Of a DNA stretch of 31,961 nucleotides, positions 13,190 to 21,466 are shown in pieces. A program made the translations under genes and the position numbers. The DNA comes from an uncultured Angelakisella sp. (GTDB lineage: Bacteria > Bacillota > Clostridia > Oscillospirales > Ruminococcaceae): positions 1-31,961 of the forward strand of contig CAJUFR010000022.1 of the NCBI GenBank assembly GCA_910585525.1, written 5' to 3'. The notes beneath the pieces were generated by a model. It made no database searches and was not told where the DNA came from. It saw only the letters and a program-made list of their open reading frames with translations. Every line of letters begins with the position of its first letter. Positions within the stretch are counted from its first letter, which is position 1.

Positions 13190-14977
13190 TTGGACTTTTT
13201 TGGTTTTATCAGCCTGTTCGGCGGGCTGGCCCTGTTCCTGTACGGCATGTCGGTGCTGGGGGGCAGCCTGGAGAAAGCCTCCGAGGGGCGGCTGGAGCGG
13301 ATCCTGGAGCGGCTCACCGGCAGCGTCATCACGGGAGTGCTGCTGGGGGCGGTGGTCACCGCCGCCATCCAGTCCTCCTCGGCGGCCACCGTCATCGTGG
13401 TGGGCCTGGTCAACGCCCGGGTGATGAAGCTGCGCCAGGCCATTGGCGTCATCATGGGGGCCAACATCGGCACCACCATCACCGGCCACATCCTCCGTCT
13501 CAGCGGCGGAGACGGAGGCTTCCTGCTGCGGCTCATCTCCCCCTCCACCCTGGCCCCGGCCATGGCCATCGCCGGCATCCTGCTCTTTATGCTGGCCAAG
13601 GGGGACCGGCTGCGGGAGGTGGGCCAGATGCTGCTGGGCTTCGGCGTCCTCTTCACCGGCATGTTCCAGATGGAGGCGGCGGTGGAGCCGCTGCGGGAGC
13701 TCCCCGCCTTTTTGCAGCTGTTCCAGGCCATGACCAACCCTGTCCTGGGGGTGCTGGTGGGGGCCGGGGTCACCGCCGTCATCCAGTCCTCCTCCGCCTC
13801 GGTGGGTATTTTGCAGGCCCTTTCCTCCACCGGGGCCATCACCTGGGCGGCGGCGGTGCCCATCATCCTGGGCCAGAACATCGGTACCTGCGTCACCCCC
13901 ATGCTGGCCAGCGTGGGGGCCTCCAAAAGCGCCAAGCGGGCCGCCCTTATCCACCTGACCCTGAACCTGCTGGGCACCGGGGTGTTCCTCTGCGGCATCT
14001 ACGGGATGCAGCGTTTTATCGGCCTGCCCTTCTGGGGGGATGTCATCGATAAGGGGGGCATCGCCAACTTCCACACCATCTTCAACGTGGCGGTGACGGT
14101 GCTGTTCCTCCCCTTTGTGGGCCTGCTGGAGCGGTGCGTCTACCTCCTGGTCCCCCAAGGGGACGGGGAGGGGGAGGGACAAGCCCCCGCCGAGGACCCG
14201 GCGGTGCTGGCCCTGGACCCCCGCCTGCTGGTCTCCCCCGGCCTTGCCCTGGAGCAGGCCCACGCCGCCGCCTGCCGGATGGCCGTCCTTGCCCGGGATA
14301 ACTTCTCCCTCTCCCGGGAGATGATCCTCACCGGGGCGGACGAGGAGAAGGCCGCCAAGCTGCTGCGCCAGGAGAAGCTGGTGGACACCCTCCAGGACCG
14401 GGTGGAAGGATACCTCATCCAGCTTTCCCGCCGCCACCTCACCGAGGGGGGCAAGGGGGAGGTCTCCCGGCTGCTCCACGTCATCGGGGAGTTGGAGCGG
14501 GTGGCCGACCAGGCGGAGAACATCCTGGAGAACGCCCAGCTGCTGGAGCGGGCGGGGGCCTCCTTCTCCCCCGGCGCCCGGGCCGAGATGGAACTGTACA
14601 GCGCCGCCGTCACCGAGATCCTGGACACCGCCATCCGGGCCTGGGAGGAGGGCGACCCGCTCCTGGCCCGGGGTATCGAGCCGCTGGAGCAGGTGGTGGA
14701 CCTGGCGGAACAGTACCTCCGGGACCGCCACATCAGCCGCCTGCGGGACGGGGACTGTTCGGTGGACACCGCTTTCCCCTTTGTGGAGGCGCTGGCGTCG
14801 ATGGAGCGGGTGGCCGACCACTGCTCCAACATCGGCGCCCTGCTCCTGGCCGGCTGCCGGGAGGGGAACAGCCACGCCTACCTCCACGCCCTCCACAAGG
14901 GCCAGGACCCGGAGTACGCCCGGGCCTACCATGGCTACGAGGAGAAGTACCTGGAAGCCCTGCGGGGACTGTCCTGA
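13190..14977 (+). CDS. Na+/phosphate cotransporter with PhoU-like C-terminal domain
   Basis: 595 residues. Two inverted membrane repeats carry the PNaS family motifs: QSSSAATVIVVGLVNA and GANIGTTITGH in the first, QSSSASVGILQALSSTG and GQNIGTCVTPMLAS in the second. After about residue 330 a soluble helical PhoU-like region follows (RVEGYLIQLSRRHLTEGG, LERVADQAENILENA, SMERVADHCSNIGALLL). Such proteins import phosphate or a related anion with Na+, with the PhoU part thought to regulate flux. The start is TTG at 13190 with AGGAGG exactly 8 nt upstream. A TATAAT lies at 13154-13159 in the 54-nt gap, so it may have its own promoter in addition to readthrough from the NSS gene. Confidence 0.92.
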   Translation: MDFFGFISLFGGLALFLYGMSVLGGSLEKASEGRLERILERLTGSVITGVLLGAVVTAAIQSSSAATVIVVGLVNARVMKLRQAIGVIMGANIGTTITGHILRLSGGDGGFLLRLISPSTLAPAMAIAGILLFMLAKGDRLREVGQMLLGFGVLFTGMFQMEAAVEPLRELPAFLQLFQAMTNPVLGVLVGAGVTAVIQSSSASVGILQALSSTGAITWAAAVPIILGQNIGTCVTPMLASVGASKSAKRAALIHLTLNLLGTGVFLCGIYGMQRFIGLPFWGDVIDKGGIANFHTIFNVAVTVLFLPFVGLLERCVYLLVPQGDGEGEGQAPAEDPAVLALDPRLLVSPGLALEQAHAAACRMAVLARDNFSLSREMILTGADEEKAAKLLRQEKLVDTLQDRVEGYLIQLSRRHLTEGGKGEVSRLLHVIGELERVADQAENILENAQLLERAGASFSPGARAEMELYSAAVTEILDTAIRAWEEGDPLLARGIEPLEQVVDLAEQYLRDRHISRLRDGDCSVDTAFPFVEALASMERVADHCSNIGALLLAGCREGNSHAYLHALHKGQDPEYARAYHGYEEKYLEALRGLS

Positions 14978-15001
14978 TGACCCCCGGGGGGATATAAAAG
15001 T

Positions 15002-15051
15002 GACCGGCGGCGCTCTGAAAACCATAGAGCGCCGCCGGTCGTCTATTTTTT
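15002..15051. terminator. Bidirectional terminator between convergent transporter genes
   Basis: Perfect 15-bp arms GACCGGCGGCGCTCT (15002-15016) and AGAGCGCCGCCGGTC (15026-15040) with a 9-nt loop, followed on the plus strand by GTCTATTTTTT and on the minus strand by CTTTTATA. Confidence 0.88.
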
Positions 15052-15060
15052 CGCCGTTCC

Positions 15061-16464
15061 TTAACCGAACAGCATCGCCCCAAACTTGTTCCAGTACCCG
15101 GCGATGAAGATGAACAGCACGATCAGAGGCAGCACCCAGGTGACGTACCCCCGGGCCCAGGCGGGGAAGGCAGCGCCGGAGCCGGTGTTGGCCTCCCGGC
15201 AGAAGCTGTCCCACCCCCAGCCCCGGCGGCTGACGCAGAACAGCAGGTAGATCAGGGAGCCCAGCGGCAGCAGGTTGTCGCTGATGAGGAAATCCTCCAG
15301 GTCCATGATGGAACTGCCCGGCCCCAGGGGCTGCACCCCGGCCCAGAGGTTGAGGCCCAGGACGCAGGGCATGGACAGCACCAGGATGGCGGCAAGGTTC
15401 ACCGCCGCCGCCTTTTTCCGGCTCCAGCCCCACTTGTCGATGGCGAAGGAGAGGATGTTCTCAAAGACGGCGATGACGGTGGAAAGGGCGGCAAAGGCCA
15501 TAAAGACAAAGAAAAGGAAGCCCCACAGCCGCCCGCCCCCGGGCATGGCGTTGAAGACGTTGGGCAGGGTGACGAAGATCAGGGATGGCCCCTGGTCCGG
15601 GGTGACCCCAAAGGCGAAGCAGGCCGGGAAGATGATGAGCCCCGCCATAAAGGCCACAAAGGTATCCAGCAGCGAGACCCGGATGGCCTCCCCGGTAAGG
15701 CCGTGCTCCTTGCCGATGTAGCTGCCGAAGATGGCCAGGGCGCCGATGCCCAGGGAGAGGGTGAAGAAGGCCTGGCCCATGGCGGCGTAGACCGTCTCCC
15801 CCAGGATCATCTTGCCCTGGGCGTCGTAGACCAGGCTGTGGAAGTTAGGCTTCAGGTAGAACTCCAGCCCCGCCCCCGCCCCGGGCAGCGTCACCGACCG
15901 GAGCACCAGCACCACCATCACAAAGAGGAGGCAGAGCATCATCACCTTGTTGACCTTCTCCACCCCGTTCTGGAGCCCCCGGGAGCAGACCAGCATCCCG
16001 ATGACCACCACCACCGCCATGTAGGCGGCCATCAGCCAGGGGCGGCCCATCAGGGCGCCGAACTGCTCCCCTACCCCGGCGGCGTCCAGGCCCACAAAGT
16101 CGCCCCGCAGCATCTTGACGCAGTACAGCAGCAGCCAGCCGGCCACGGTGGTGTAGAACATCATCAGCAGGTAGTTGCCGGCGATGCCGAACCAGCTGTA
16201 GATATGCCACTTGGAGCCCTTGGGCTCCAGCACCTGGAAGGACTTGGCGATGCTCCGCTGGCTGGCCCGGCCCACGGCGAATTCCATCACCATCACCGGC
16301 AGCCCCAGGATGACCAAAAACAGCAGGTACACCAGCACAAAGGCGGCGCCGCCGTACTTCCCCACGATGTAGGGGAACCGCCAGACGTTCCCCAGGCCGA
16401 TGGCGCACCCAGCGGAGATGAGCAAAAAGCCCAGCCGGGAGGAAAAGCCCTCTCGTTTTAACAT
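15061..16464 (-). CDS. Sodium-dependent NSS-family transporter (second copy)
   Basis: 467 residues with about eleven hydrophobic segments. Helix 1 reads GCAIGLGNVWRFPYIVGKYG, the canonical NSS signature with the gate arginine, and MVMEFAVGRASQRSI follows helix 2. It is a typical bacterial amino-acid:Na+ symporter of the LeuT/MhsT class. It converges on the phosphate transporter and diverges from the nitroreductase gene; its promoter TTGCCC-17-TATCCT (16529-16557) lies in that divergent region. The leader contains a GGGGAC/GTCCCC hairpin (16497-16515) which might influence expression. The two NSS proteins are clearly different sequences, not a recent duplication. Confidence 0.92.
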   Translation of the reverse strand: MLKREGFSSRLGFLLISAGCAIGLGNVWRFPYIVGKYGGAAFVLVYLLFLVILGLPVMVMEFAVGRASQRSIAKSFQVLEPKGSKWHIYSWFGIAGNYLLMMFYTTVAGWLLLYCVKMLRGDFVGLDAAGVGEQFGALMGRPWLMAAYMAVVVVIGMLVCSRGLQNGVEKVNKVMMLCLLFVMVVLVLRSVTLPGAGAGLEFYLKPNFHSLVYDAQGKMILGETVYAAMGQAFFTLSLGIGALAIFGSYIGKEHGLTGEAIRVSLLDTFVAFMAGLIIFPACFAFGVTPDQGPSLIFVTLPNVFNAMPGGGRLWGFLFFVFMAFAALSTVIAVFENILSFAIDKWGWSRKKAAAVNLAAILVLSMPCVLGLNLWAGVQPLGPGSSIMDLEDFLISDNLLPLGSLIYLLFCVSRRGWGWDSFCREANTGSGAAFPAWARGYVTWVLPLIVLFIFIAGYWNKFGAMLFG

Positions 16465-16528
16465 ATTCGTTGTCCTCGCTTTCCTGTTGTCACGGCGGGG
16501 ACAAAAAGGGTCCCCATCGTTCCCGACA

Positions 16529-16557
16529 AGGATACCACATCAGAAGGGCCGGGGCAA
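16529..16557 (-). promoter_or_regulatory. Promoter of the second NSS gene
   Basis: On the minus strand, TTGCCC (16552-16557), 17-nt spacer and TATCCT (16529-16534) with TGTGG before it as an extended -10. Confidence 0.65.
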
Positions 16558-16572
16558 GTCCTTTTTGCGCTC

Positions 16573-16601
16573 TTGCCCCCAAGGAAAAAAGGGTCTATAA
16601 T
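16573..16601 (+). promoter_or_regulatory. Promoter of the nitroreductase gene
   Basis: TTGCCC (16573-16578), 17-nt spacer, TATAAT (16596-16601). The start codon follows 28 nt later. The divergent NSS promoter uses the same -35 hexamer. Confidence 0.75.
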
Positions 16602-16628
16602 AGTGTGCGAAGGAAAGGAGGCCCCGGA

Positions 16629-17357
16629 ATGAACGAGATATTACAGCAGCTGGCCCGGCGCAAGTCGGTGCGGGCCTACGAGGAGGTCCCTGTCACGGCG
16701 GAGGAAAAGCGGCTCATCCTGGAGGCCGCCTGCCAAGCCCCCACCGCCGGCAACCAGCAGCTTTACACCATCATCGACGTCACCAGCCAGCCCCTGAAGG
16801 ACGCCCTGGCGGTAAGCTGCGACGATCAGCCCTTTATCGCCAAGGCCCCCATGGTGCTGGTGTTCTGCGCCGACTGCAAAAAGTGGTACGACGCCTACCG
16901 GGACGCCGGGCTCTCCCCTCGCGCCCCGGGGGCGGGGGACCTGATGCTGGCGGTGACCGACGCCGCCATCGCCGCCCAGAACGCCGTGACGGCGGCGGAG
17001 AGCCTGGGCATTGGCTCCTGCTACATCGGGGACATCATGGAGCGGTGCCAGGAGCAGCGGCGGCTCTTGTCCCTGCCGGACTACGTCTTTCCGGCGGTGA
17101 TGCTGGTGTTCGGCCGCCCCACCCGGCAGCAGGCGGACCGTGTCAAGCCCGGCCGCTGCCCCCTGGAGCAGATCGTCCACCAAAACGGCTACCGCTCCAT
17201 GGAGGGGCCGGAACTGCGGCGGATGCTGGACCACAACCGGAAAGGCCGCCCCTACGAGGAATGGCTCACCGCCTTCTGGAAGCGGAAGTACGAATCGGAT
17301 TTCTCCCGGGAGATGACCCGCTCGGTGGCGGAGTACCTGGAGCAGTACCAGCGGTAA
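16629..17357 (+). CDS. Nitroreductase-family FMN oxidoreductase
   Basis: 242 residues of the nitroreductase fold. The FMN-contact motif RRKSVRAYEEVPV lies at the N-terminus, ACQAPTAGNQQ at about 36-46 is the second cofactor-binding segment, and IGSCYIGDIM with the C-terminal basic stretch are typical of NfsA-like enzymes. These reduce nitro compounds, quinones or flavins using NAD(P)H; the physiological substrate is unknown. The start was chosen for AAAGGAGG 7 nt upstream. It is 44 nt ahead of pepT and probably co-transcribed with it. Confidence 0.9.
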   Translation: MNEILQQLARRKSVRAYEEVPVTAEEKRLILEAACQAPTAGNQQLYTIIDVTSQPLKDALAVSCDDQPFIAKAPMVLVFCADCKKWYDAYRDAGLSPRAPGAGDLMLAVTDAAIAAQNAVTAAESLGIGSCYIGDIMERCQEQRRLLSLPDYVFPAVMLVFGRPTRQQADRVKPGRCPLEQIVHQNGYRSMEGPELRRMLDHNRKGRPYEEWLTAFWKRKYESDFSREMTRSVAEYLEQYQR

Positions 17358-17401
17358 GAGCCTGTTCTGAAGCATCTTTATTTACAAAGGAGATAGACAG
17401 C

Positions 17402-18625
17402 ATGACCGTGTTAGAGCGTTTCCTGAACTACGTTTCCTATGACACCCAGTCCAGCGAGGAGAGCGACACCTTCCCCAGTACCGAAAAGCAGAAGATATTG
17501 GGGGCCGCCCTGGCGGAGGAACTGAAAAAGCTGGGCCTTGACGACGCCCGGATGGACGAGAACGGCTACGTCTACGCCCACCTCCCCGCCACCCCCGGCC
17601 GGGAGAAGGAGCCCTGCCTGGGGCTCATCGCCCACATGGACACCTCCCCCAGCGCCAGCGGCAGGGACGTGAAGCCCCGGGTGGTGCGGTACCAGGGGGG
17701 CGACCTGACCCTCAACCAGGAGGCGGGCATCGTGATGGCCCTCTCCCGCTTCCCCATGCTGGCAAAGTACACCGGCCAGGAGTTGGTGGTCACCGACGGC
17801 ACCACCCTGCTGGGGGCGGACGACAAGGCGGGCGTGGCGGAGATCATCACCGCCGTGGAGCACCTGCTGGCCCACCCGGAACTGTCCCACGGCCCTGTCG
17901 CCATCGGCTTCACCCCCGACGAGGAGGTGGGCCAGGGGGCCGACCGGTTCGACCTGAAAGCCTTTGACGCCGCCGGGGCCTACACGGTGGACGGCGGGGA
18001 GTTGGGGGAACTGAACTACGAGAACTTCAACGCCGCCGGGGCCAAGGTGACGGTCCACGGCCTCAGCGTCCACCCCGGCAGCGCCAAGGACGCCATGAAG
18101 AACGCCTGCGCCATCGCCTGCGAGTTCGTCTCGATGCTGCCCCCCGCCGAGGTGCCGGAGCACACCCAGGGCCGGGAGGGGTTCTACCACCTCTGCGACA
18201 TGTCCGGTGACGTCACCGAGGCCAAGCTGTCGGTGATCATCCGGGACCACGATAAGGAGCGGTTCCAGGCCCGGAAGCGGATGATGGAGACCATCACCGC
18301 CCTTCTCAACGCCCGGCACGGGGCGGGGACGGTGGAACTGGCCCTCTCCGACAGCTACTACAACATGCTGGAACCGCTGCGGGAGCATATGGACCTGGTG
18401 GAAAACGCCCGGGCCGCCATGCGGCAGGCCGGCGTGGAGCCGGTGGAGGAGCCCATCCGTGGCGGCACCGACGGGGCCCGGCTCACCTACGACGGTCTCC
18501 CCTGCCCCAACCTTTCCACCGGCGGCTTCAACTTCCACGGCGTCTACGAGGCCATCCCGGTGGCCTCCATGGAGAAGATGGTGGAGATCATCCTGAATCT
18601 GGTGACGATGGAAGGGAGGAACTAG
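17402..18625 (+). CDS. pepT: Peptidase T (tripeptide aminopeptidase)
   Basis: 407 residues, the standard length. This cytoplasmic M20B zinc aminopeptidase removes the N-terminal residue of tripeptides. Metal ligands are visible: LIAHMDTS (His and Asp), GADDKAG (bridging Asp), TPDEEVGQGAD (catalytic Glu and ligand Glu), YTVDGGELGELNYE (Asp) and the late His in TGGFNFHG. VHPGSAKDAMKNA belongs to the dimerisation lid. An AAAGGAG site lies upstream of the ATG. Next to it, 3 nt downstream, is the transglutaminase-like gene, so both are in one operon, perhaps for peptide turnover. Confidence 0.96.
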   Translation: MTVLERFLNYVSYDTQSSEESDTFPSTEKQKILGAALAEELKKLGLDDARMDENGYVYAHLPATPGREKEPCLGLIAHMDTSPSASGRDVKPRVVRYQGGDLTLNQEAGIVMALSRFPMLAKYTGQELVVTDGTTLLGADDKAGVAEIITAVEHLLAHPELSHGPVAIGFTPDEEVGQGADRFDLKAFDAAGAYTVDGGELGELNYENFNAAGAKVTVHGLSVHPGSAKDAMKNACAIACEFVSMLPPAEVPEHTQGREGFYHLCDMSGDVTEAKLSVIIRDHDKERFQARKRMMETITALLNARHGAGTVELALSDSYYNMLEPLREHMDLVENARAAMRQAGVEPVEEPIRGGTDGARLTYDGLPCPNLSTGGFNFHGVYEAIPVASMEKMVEIILNLVTMEGRN

Positions 18626-18628
18626 ATC

Positions 18629-19963
18629 ATGTTCAAGAATCTGGACTTTTTCCGCCTCAACGACCAGCTGCCCGGGGATATCGCCCGGCGGAAGGCGGCG
18701 GGGGACCTGGAGGGAGCCGCCCGGCTCATCAAGGCCCGGCTGGCCGAAGATACCCAGCCGGAACTGGCCCCCCGGCTCCGGGCCGAACTGCTGCGGCTGG
18801 AACTGCTGCCCACCGACTATGTCTTTACCCGGGAGGAGGCCATCGCCCGGGTAAAGGCCGAGTGGCCGGAGTTCACCGGAGAGCGGTTCGACGCCCTGGT
18901 GGACGACGGGCGCATCGACTGGCGGTATATCCACGGGGAGCCTCGGTTCCACGACCGCTTCCTGGAATCGCTGCGGCTCTACCCCAAGCTGGCCCCCGGC
19001 CTGACGCCGGAGGAGCAGGATAACGAGGAACGGGACCGGGTGCTGGCCAGGATGCGGGCCGAAGGGGGCCTCACCGCCCGGATCACCATCCGGGCCAGCG
19101 TGAAGCCCGCCGCCGGCGTCACCGGCAGCCGCTGCCAGGCCTGGCTGCCCCTCCCCGCCGCCTGCCCCCAGCAGAGCGAGATCGAGATACTGGACGCCAC
19201 CCCCGGCGGGGTCCCGGCCCCGGAGGACGCCCCCCAGCGGACCATCTGGTGGCCGGAGAGCGACACCCGGGAGTTCTTCGTCACCTACCGGTACCTCCAC
19301 CGGGCGGACTACATCGACCCCCTGACCATCGCCCCGGACCCGGAGCAGCCCGACTTCGACACCGGGGAGGAGGAGCCCCACATCGTCTTTACCCCCTACC
19401 TCCGCGCCCTCACCGCCCGGGTGACCTACGGCATCCAGGACCCGGTGCAGAAGGCCAAGGCCATCTACGACTATATCACCGGCAACGTGGACTACCGGTT
19501 CCAGCCCGACTACCTCCAGCTGGAGAGCATCGCCCACCAGTGCGCCGTGGAGCTGCGGGGGGACTGCGGGGTGATGGCGCTGCTGTTCGTCACCATGTGC
19601 CGCATCGCCAAGATACCCGCCAAATGGCAAAGCGGCCTTGCCGCCCGCCCCGGCAGCACCGGCTGCCACGACTGGGCCATGTTCTACGTCGCCCCTCATG
19701 GTTGGCTGTGGGCGGACTGTTCCTTCGGCTCCTCCGCCCGGCGGCAGGGGGAGGAGGAGCGGCGCCGCCACTACTTCGGCAACCTGGACCCCTGGCGGAT
19801 GGTGGCAAACAGCGAGTTCTATGTCCCCCTCACCCCGGCGGACCCGGAGTGGCGGGCGGACCCCTACGACAACCAGCGGGGCGAGATGATCGTCGATGGG
19901 AAGGGGCTCAGTTCGGGGCTGCTGGAAGCGGAGCAGGAGTTGGTGGAGTTTACGCTATTATAA
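18629..19963 (+). CDS. Cytoplasmic transglutaminase-like (papain-fold) protein
   Basis: 444 residues without a signal peptide or membrane helix. The C-terminal half holds a transglutaminase core with a full triad: Cys313 in ELRGDCGVMALLF, His347 in GCHDWAMFYV and Asp363 in WLWADCSFG. The N-terminal 260 residues are helical then beta-rich and not assigned to a family. Bacterial proteins with this core are usually peptidases, and pepT sits just 3 nt upstream, so peptide or protein hydrolysis in the cytoplasm is the natural reading. The substrate is unknown. The gene ends just before a repeat copy and a terminator. Confidence 0.85.
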   Translation: MFKNLDFFRLNDQLPGDIARRKAAGDLEGAARLIKARLAEDTQPELAPRLRAELLRLELLPTDYVFTREEAIARVKAEWPEFTGERFDALVDDGRIDWRYIHGEPRFHDRFLESLRLYPKLAPGLTPEEQDNEERDRVLARMRAEGGLTARITIRASVKPAAGVTGSRCQAWLPLPAACPQQSEIEILDATPGGVPAPEDAPQRTIWWPESDTREFFVTYRYLHRADYIDPLTIAPDPEQPDFDTGEEEPHIVFTPYLRALTARVTYGIQDPVQKAKAIYDYITGNVDYRFQPDYLQLESIAHQCAVELRGDCGVMALLFVTMCRIAKIPAKWQSGLAARPGSTGCHDWAMFYVAPHGWLWADCSFGSSARRQGEEERRRHYFGNLDPWRMVANSEFYVPLTPADPEWRADPYDNQRGEMIVDGKGLSSGLLEAEQELVEFTLL

Positions 19964-19971
19964 TGTGGCGT

Positions 19972-20076
19972 GCGGCGTGCCGCCGCTGTCAGGCCCTGCC
20001 CGGCTGCTGCGCAGCCTTACCAGGGTACAAAACGATAGTAACTGCCTGGAGACTAAGGCCCTAAAAGGCTGTTTTG
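19972..20076 (+). repeat. GC-rich dispersed repeat, copy 3
   Basis: Head GCGGCGTGCCGCCGC, then TGTCAGGCCCTGCCCGGC, a GGCTGC/GCAGCC hairpin, ACGATAGTAACTGCCTGGAG and a final GGCTGTTTTG. The blocks and their order match copy 1 at 11552-11647, with the loop hairpin changed in sequence but kept in structure. Confidence 0.65.
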
Positions 20077-20078
20077 AT

Positions 20079-20107
20079 GAAAACCACCCGTTTGGCGGGT
20101 GGTTTTC
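20079..20107. terminator. Bidirectional terminator between convergent genes
   Basis: Perfect 12-bp arms GAAAACCACCCG (20079-20090) and CGGGTGGTTTTC (20096-20107) with a 5-nt loop; A/T ends of the stem give a T-tract in both directions. It serves the transglutaminase and malic-enzyme genes. Confidence 0.8.
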
Positions 20108-20174
20108 ATTATGCAGAAACGGACCGAAGGCAGCATCTGCCCCCGGTCCGCAAACCATGATACAAAAGCGATCT

Positions 20175-21362
20175 TTACTTGATCTCCATATAGGGGACCC
20201 GGTTGATCCCCTCTTTGACGGCCTGCCGGGCCACGGCGTTGGCCACGACCAGGGCCACCCGCTTGTCAAAGGAGGTGGGGATCACAAACTCCGGGGTCAA
20301 TTTCTCTTCGCTGACAACGCTGGCGATGGCGTGGGAGGCGGCGATCTTCATCCCGTCGGTGATGTCCCTGGCCCGTACAGCCAGCACACCCTTAAAGAGC
20401 CCGGGGAATACCAGGACATTGTTGATCTGATTGGGATAATCGGAACGGCCGGTGCCTACCACCACCGCGCCGCCGGCCTTGGCCTCATCCGGCATGATCT
20501 CCGGCACGGGGTTCGCCATGGCGAAAACAATGCCATCCTTCATCCCGGCCACCATTTCCTTGGTCACAAGGTTGGGTTTGGAAACGCCGACGAAAATATC
20601 GGCCCCCTTCAAGGCGTCGGCCAGCTTGCCGTGCTCATGCCCGCGGTTGCTGATGCGGGAAATATCCTCCTGCCCGGGGTTGAGCCCCTCGTCCCCTTCG
20701 CAGATAATGCCGTTGATATCGCACATGATGATGTTGCCGAAGCCCATGGCGATAAGTTGCTTCCCGATGGCCACGCCGGCCGCGCCGGCCCCGTTGATCA
20801 CCACCCGAAGGTCGCCCATCTTTTTCTTGGTCACCTTGACGGCGTTAAGCAGGGCGGCCCCCACCACGATGGCGGTGCCGTGCTGGTCGTCGTGGAAGAT
20901 GGGGATGTCGCAAACCTCTTTCAAGCGGCGCTCCACCTCAAAGCAACGGGGGGCGGCGATGTCCTCCAGGTTGATGCCGCCAAAACTTTTGGAGATGAGG
21001 GCGATGGTGCGCACCAGGGTGTCCACGTCCTTGGTGTCAACACAGAGGGGGAAGGCGTCCACATCGGCAAAAGACTTGAAAAGGGCGCACTTGCCCTCCA
21101 TTACAGGCATACCGGCGGAGGGGCCGATATCCCCCAGGCCCAGAACCGCGGAACCATCGGTGATCACCGCCACCAGGTTGCCCTTGCGGGTGTAATCATA
21201 GGCCAGTTCCTCGTCCTTGGCGATGAGCAGGCAGGGCTCGGCCACGCCGGGGGTGTAGGCTACCGCCAGTTCCTCCATGTTGGTAATGGGAGCCCGGGGC
21301 ACAACCTCGATCTTGCCCCGCCACTCCTTGTGCTTCTGGATTGCATACTCTTTCTTGTCCAT
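20175..21362 (-). CDS. NAD(P)-dependent malic enzyme
   Basis: 395 residues, the short bacterial form without a phosphotransacetylase extension. It oxidatively decarboxylates malate to pyruvate and CO2. Seen are the catalytic Tyr in AVAYTPGVAEPC, VITDGSAVLGLGDIG, the Lys in MEGKCALFK, the metal site IFHDDQHGTAIVV and the dinucleotide-binding NGAGAAGVAIGKQL. The start at 21362 has AAAGGAGG at 8-nt spacing; an ATG two codons earlier is too close. It lies last in the tct operon after a hairpin region. In context it is the exit step that turns malate from the fumarase reactions into pyruvate. Cofactor preference is not determined. Confidence 0.95.
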   Translation of the reverse strand: MDKKEYAIQKHKEWRGKIEVVPRAPITNMEELAVAYTPGVAEPCLLIAKDEELAYDYTRKGNLVAVITDGSAVLGLGDIGPSAGMPVMEGKCALFKSFADVDAFPLCVDTKDVDTLVRTIALISKSFGGINLEDIAAPRCFEVERRLKEVCDIPIFHDDQHGTAIVVGAALLNAVKVTKKKMGDLRVVINGAGAAGVAIGKQLIAMGFGNIIMCDINGIICEGDEGLNPGQEDISRISNRGHEHGKLADALKGADIFVGVSKPNLVTKEMVAGMKDGIVFAMANPVPEIMPDEAKAGGAVVVGTGRSDYPNQINNVLVFPGLFKGVLAVRARDITDGMKIAASHAIASVVSEEKLTPEFVIPTSFDKRVALVVANAVARQAVKEGINRVPYMEIK

Positions 21363-21385
21363 AACCATTACCTCCTTTGTCGATG

Positions 21386-21447
21386 CACCCCTGCGGGGGG
21401 TGTTCTTAAAACAGGTGGAAGAACCCCCGGATCAATGAGGGTTCTTC
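21386..21447 (-). terminator. Two hairpins between tctA and the malic-enzyme gene
   Basis: GAAGAACCC (21418-21426) with GGGTTCTTC (21439-21447), then CACCCC/GGGGTG (21386-21391, 21397-21402) just before the ribosome site. The first is followed on the minus strand by CCACCTGTTTTAAG. Likely a leaky terminator or attenuator, since no new promoter is visible. Confidence 0.5.
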
Positions 21448-21466
21448 TTGCGGAAAAGGTGTCTTG

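Noticed and set aside
11720..15433. A 1237-codon open frame on the minus strand
   Set aside because: It runs antisense to the NSS and phosphate-transporter genes, is rich in Gly/His/Pro/Gln as expected from reverse reading of GC-rich codons, and has no domain motifs.
17411..19771. A 786-codon open frame on the minus strand
   Set aside because: Antisense to pepT and the transglutaminase gene, both of which have full catalytic motifs; composition is that of a shadow frame.
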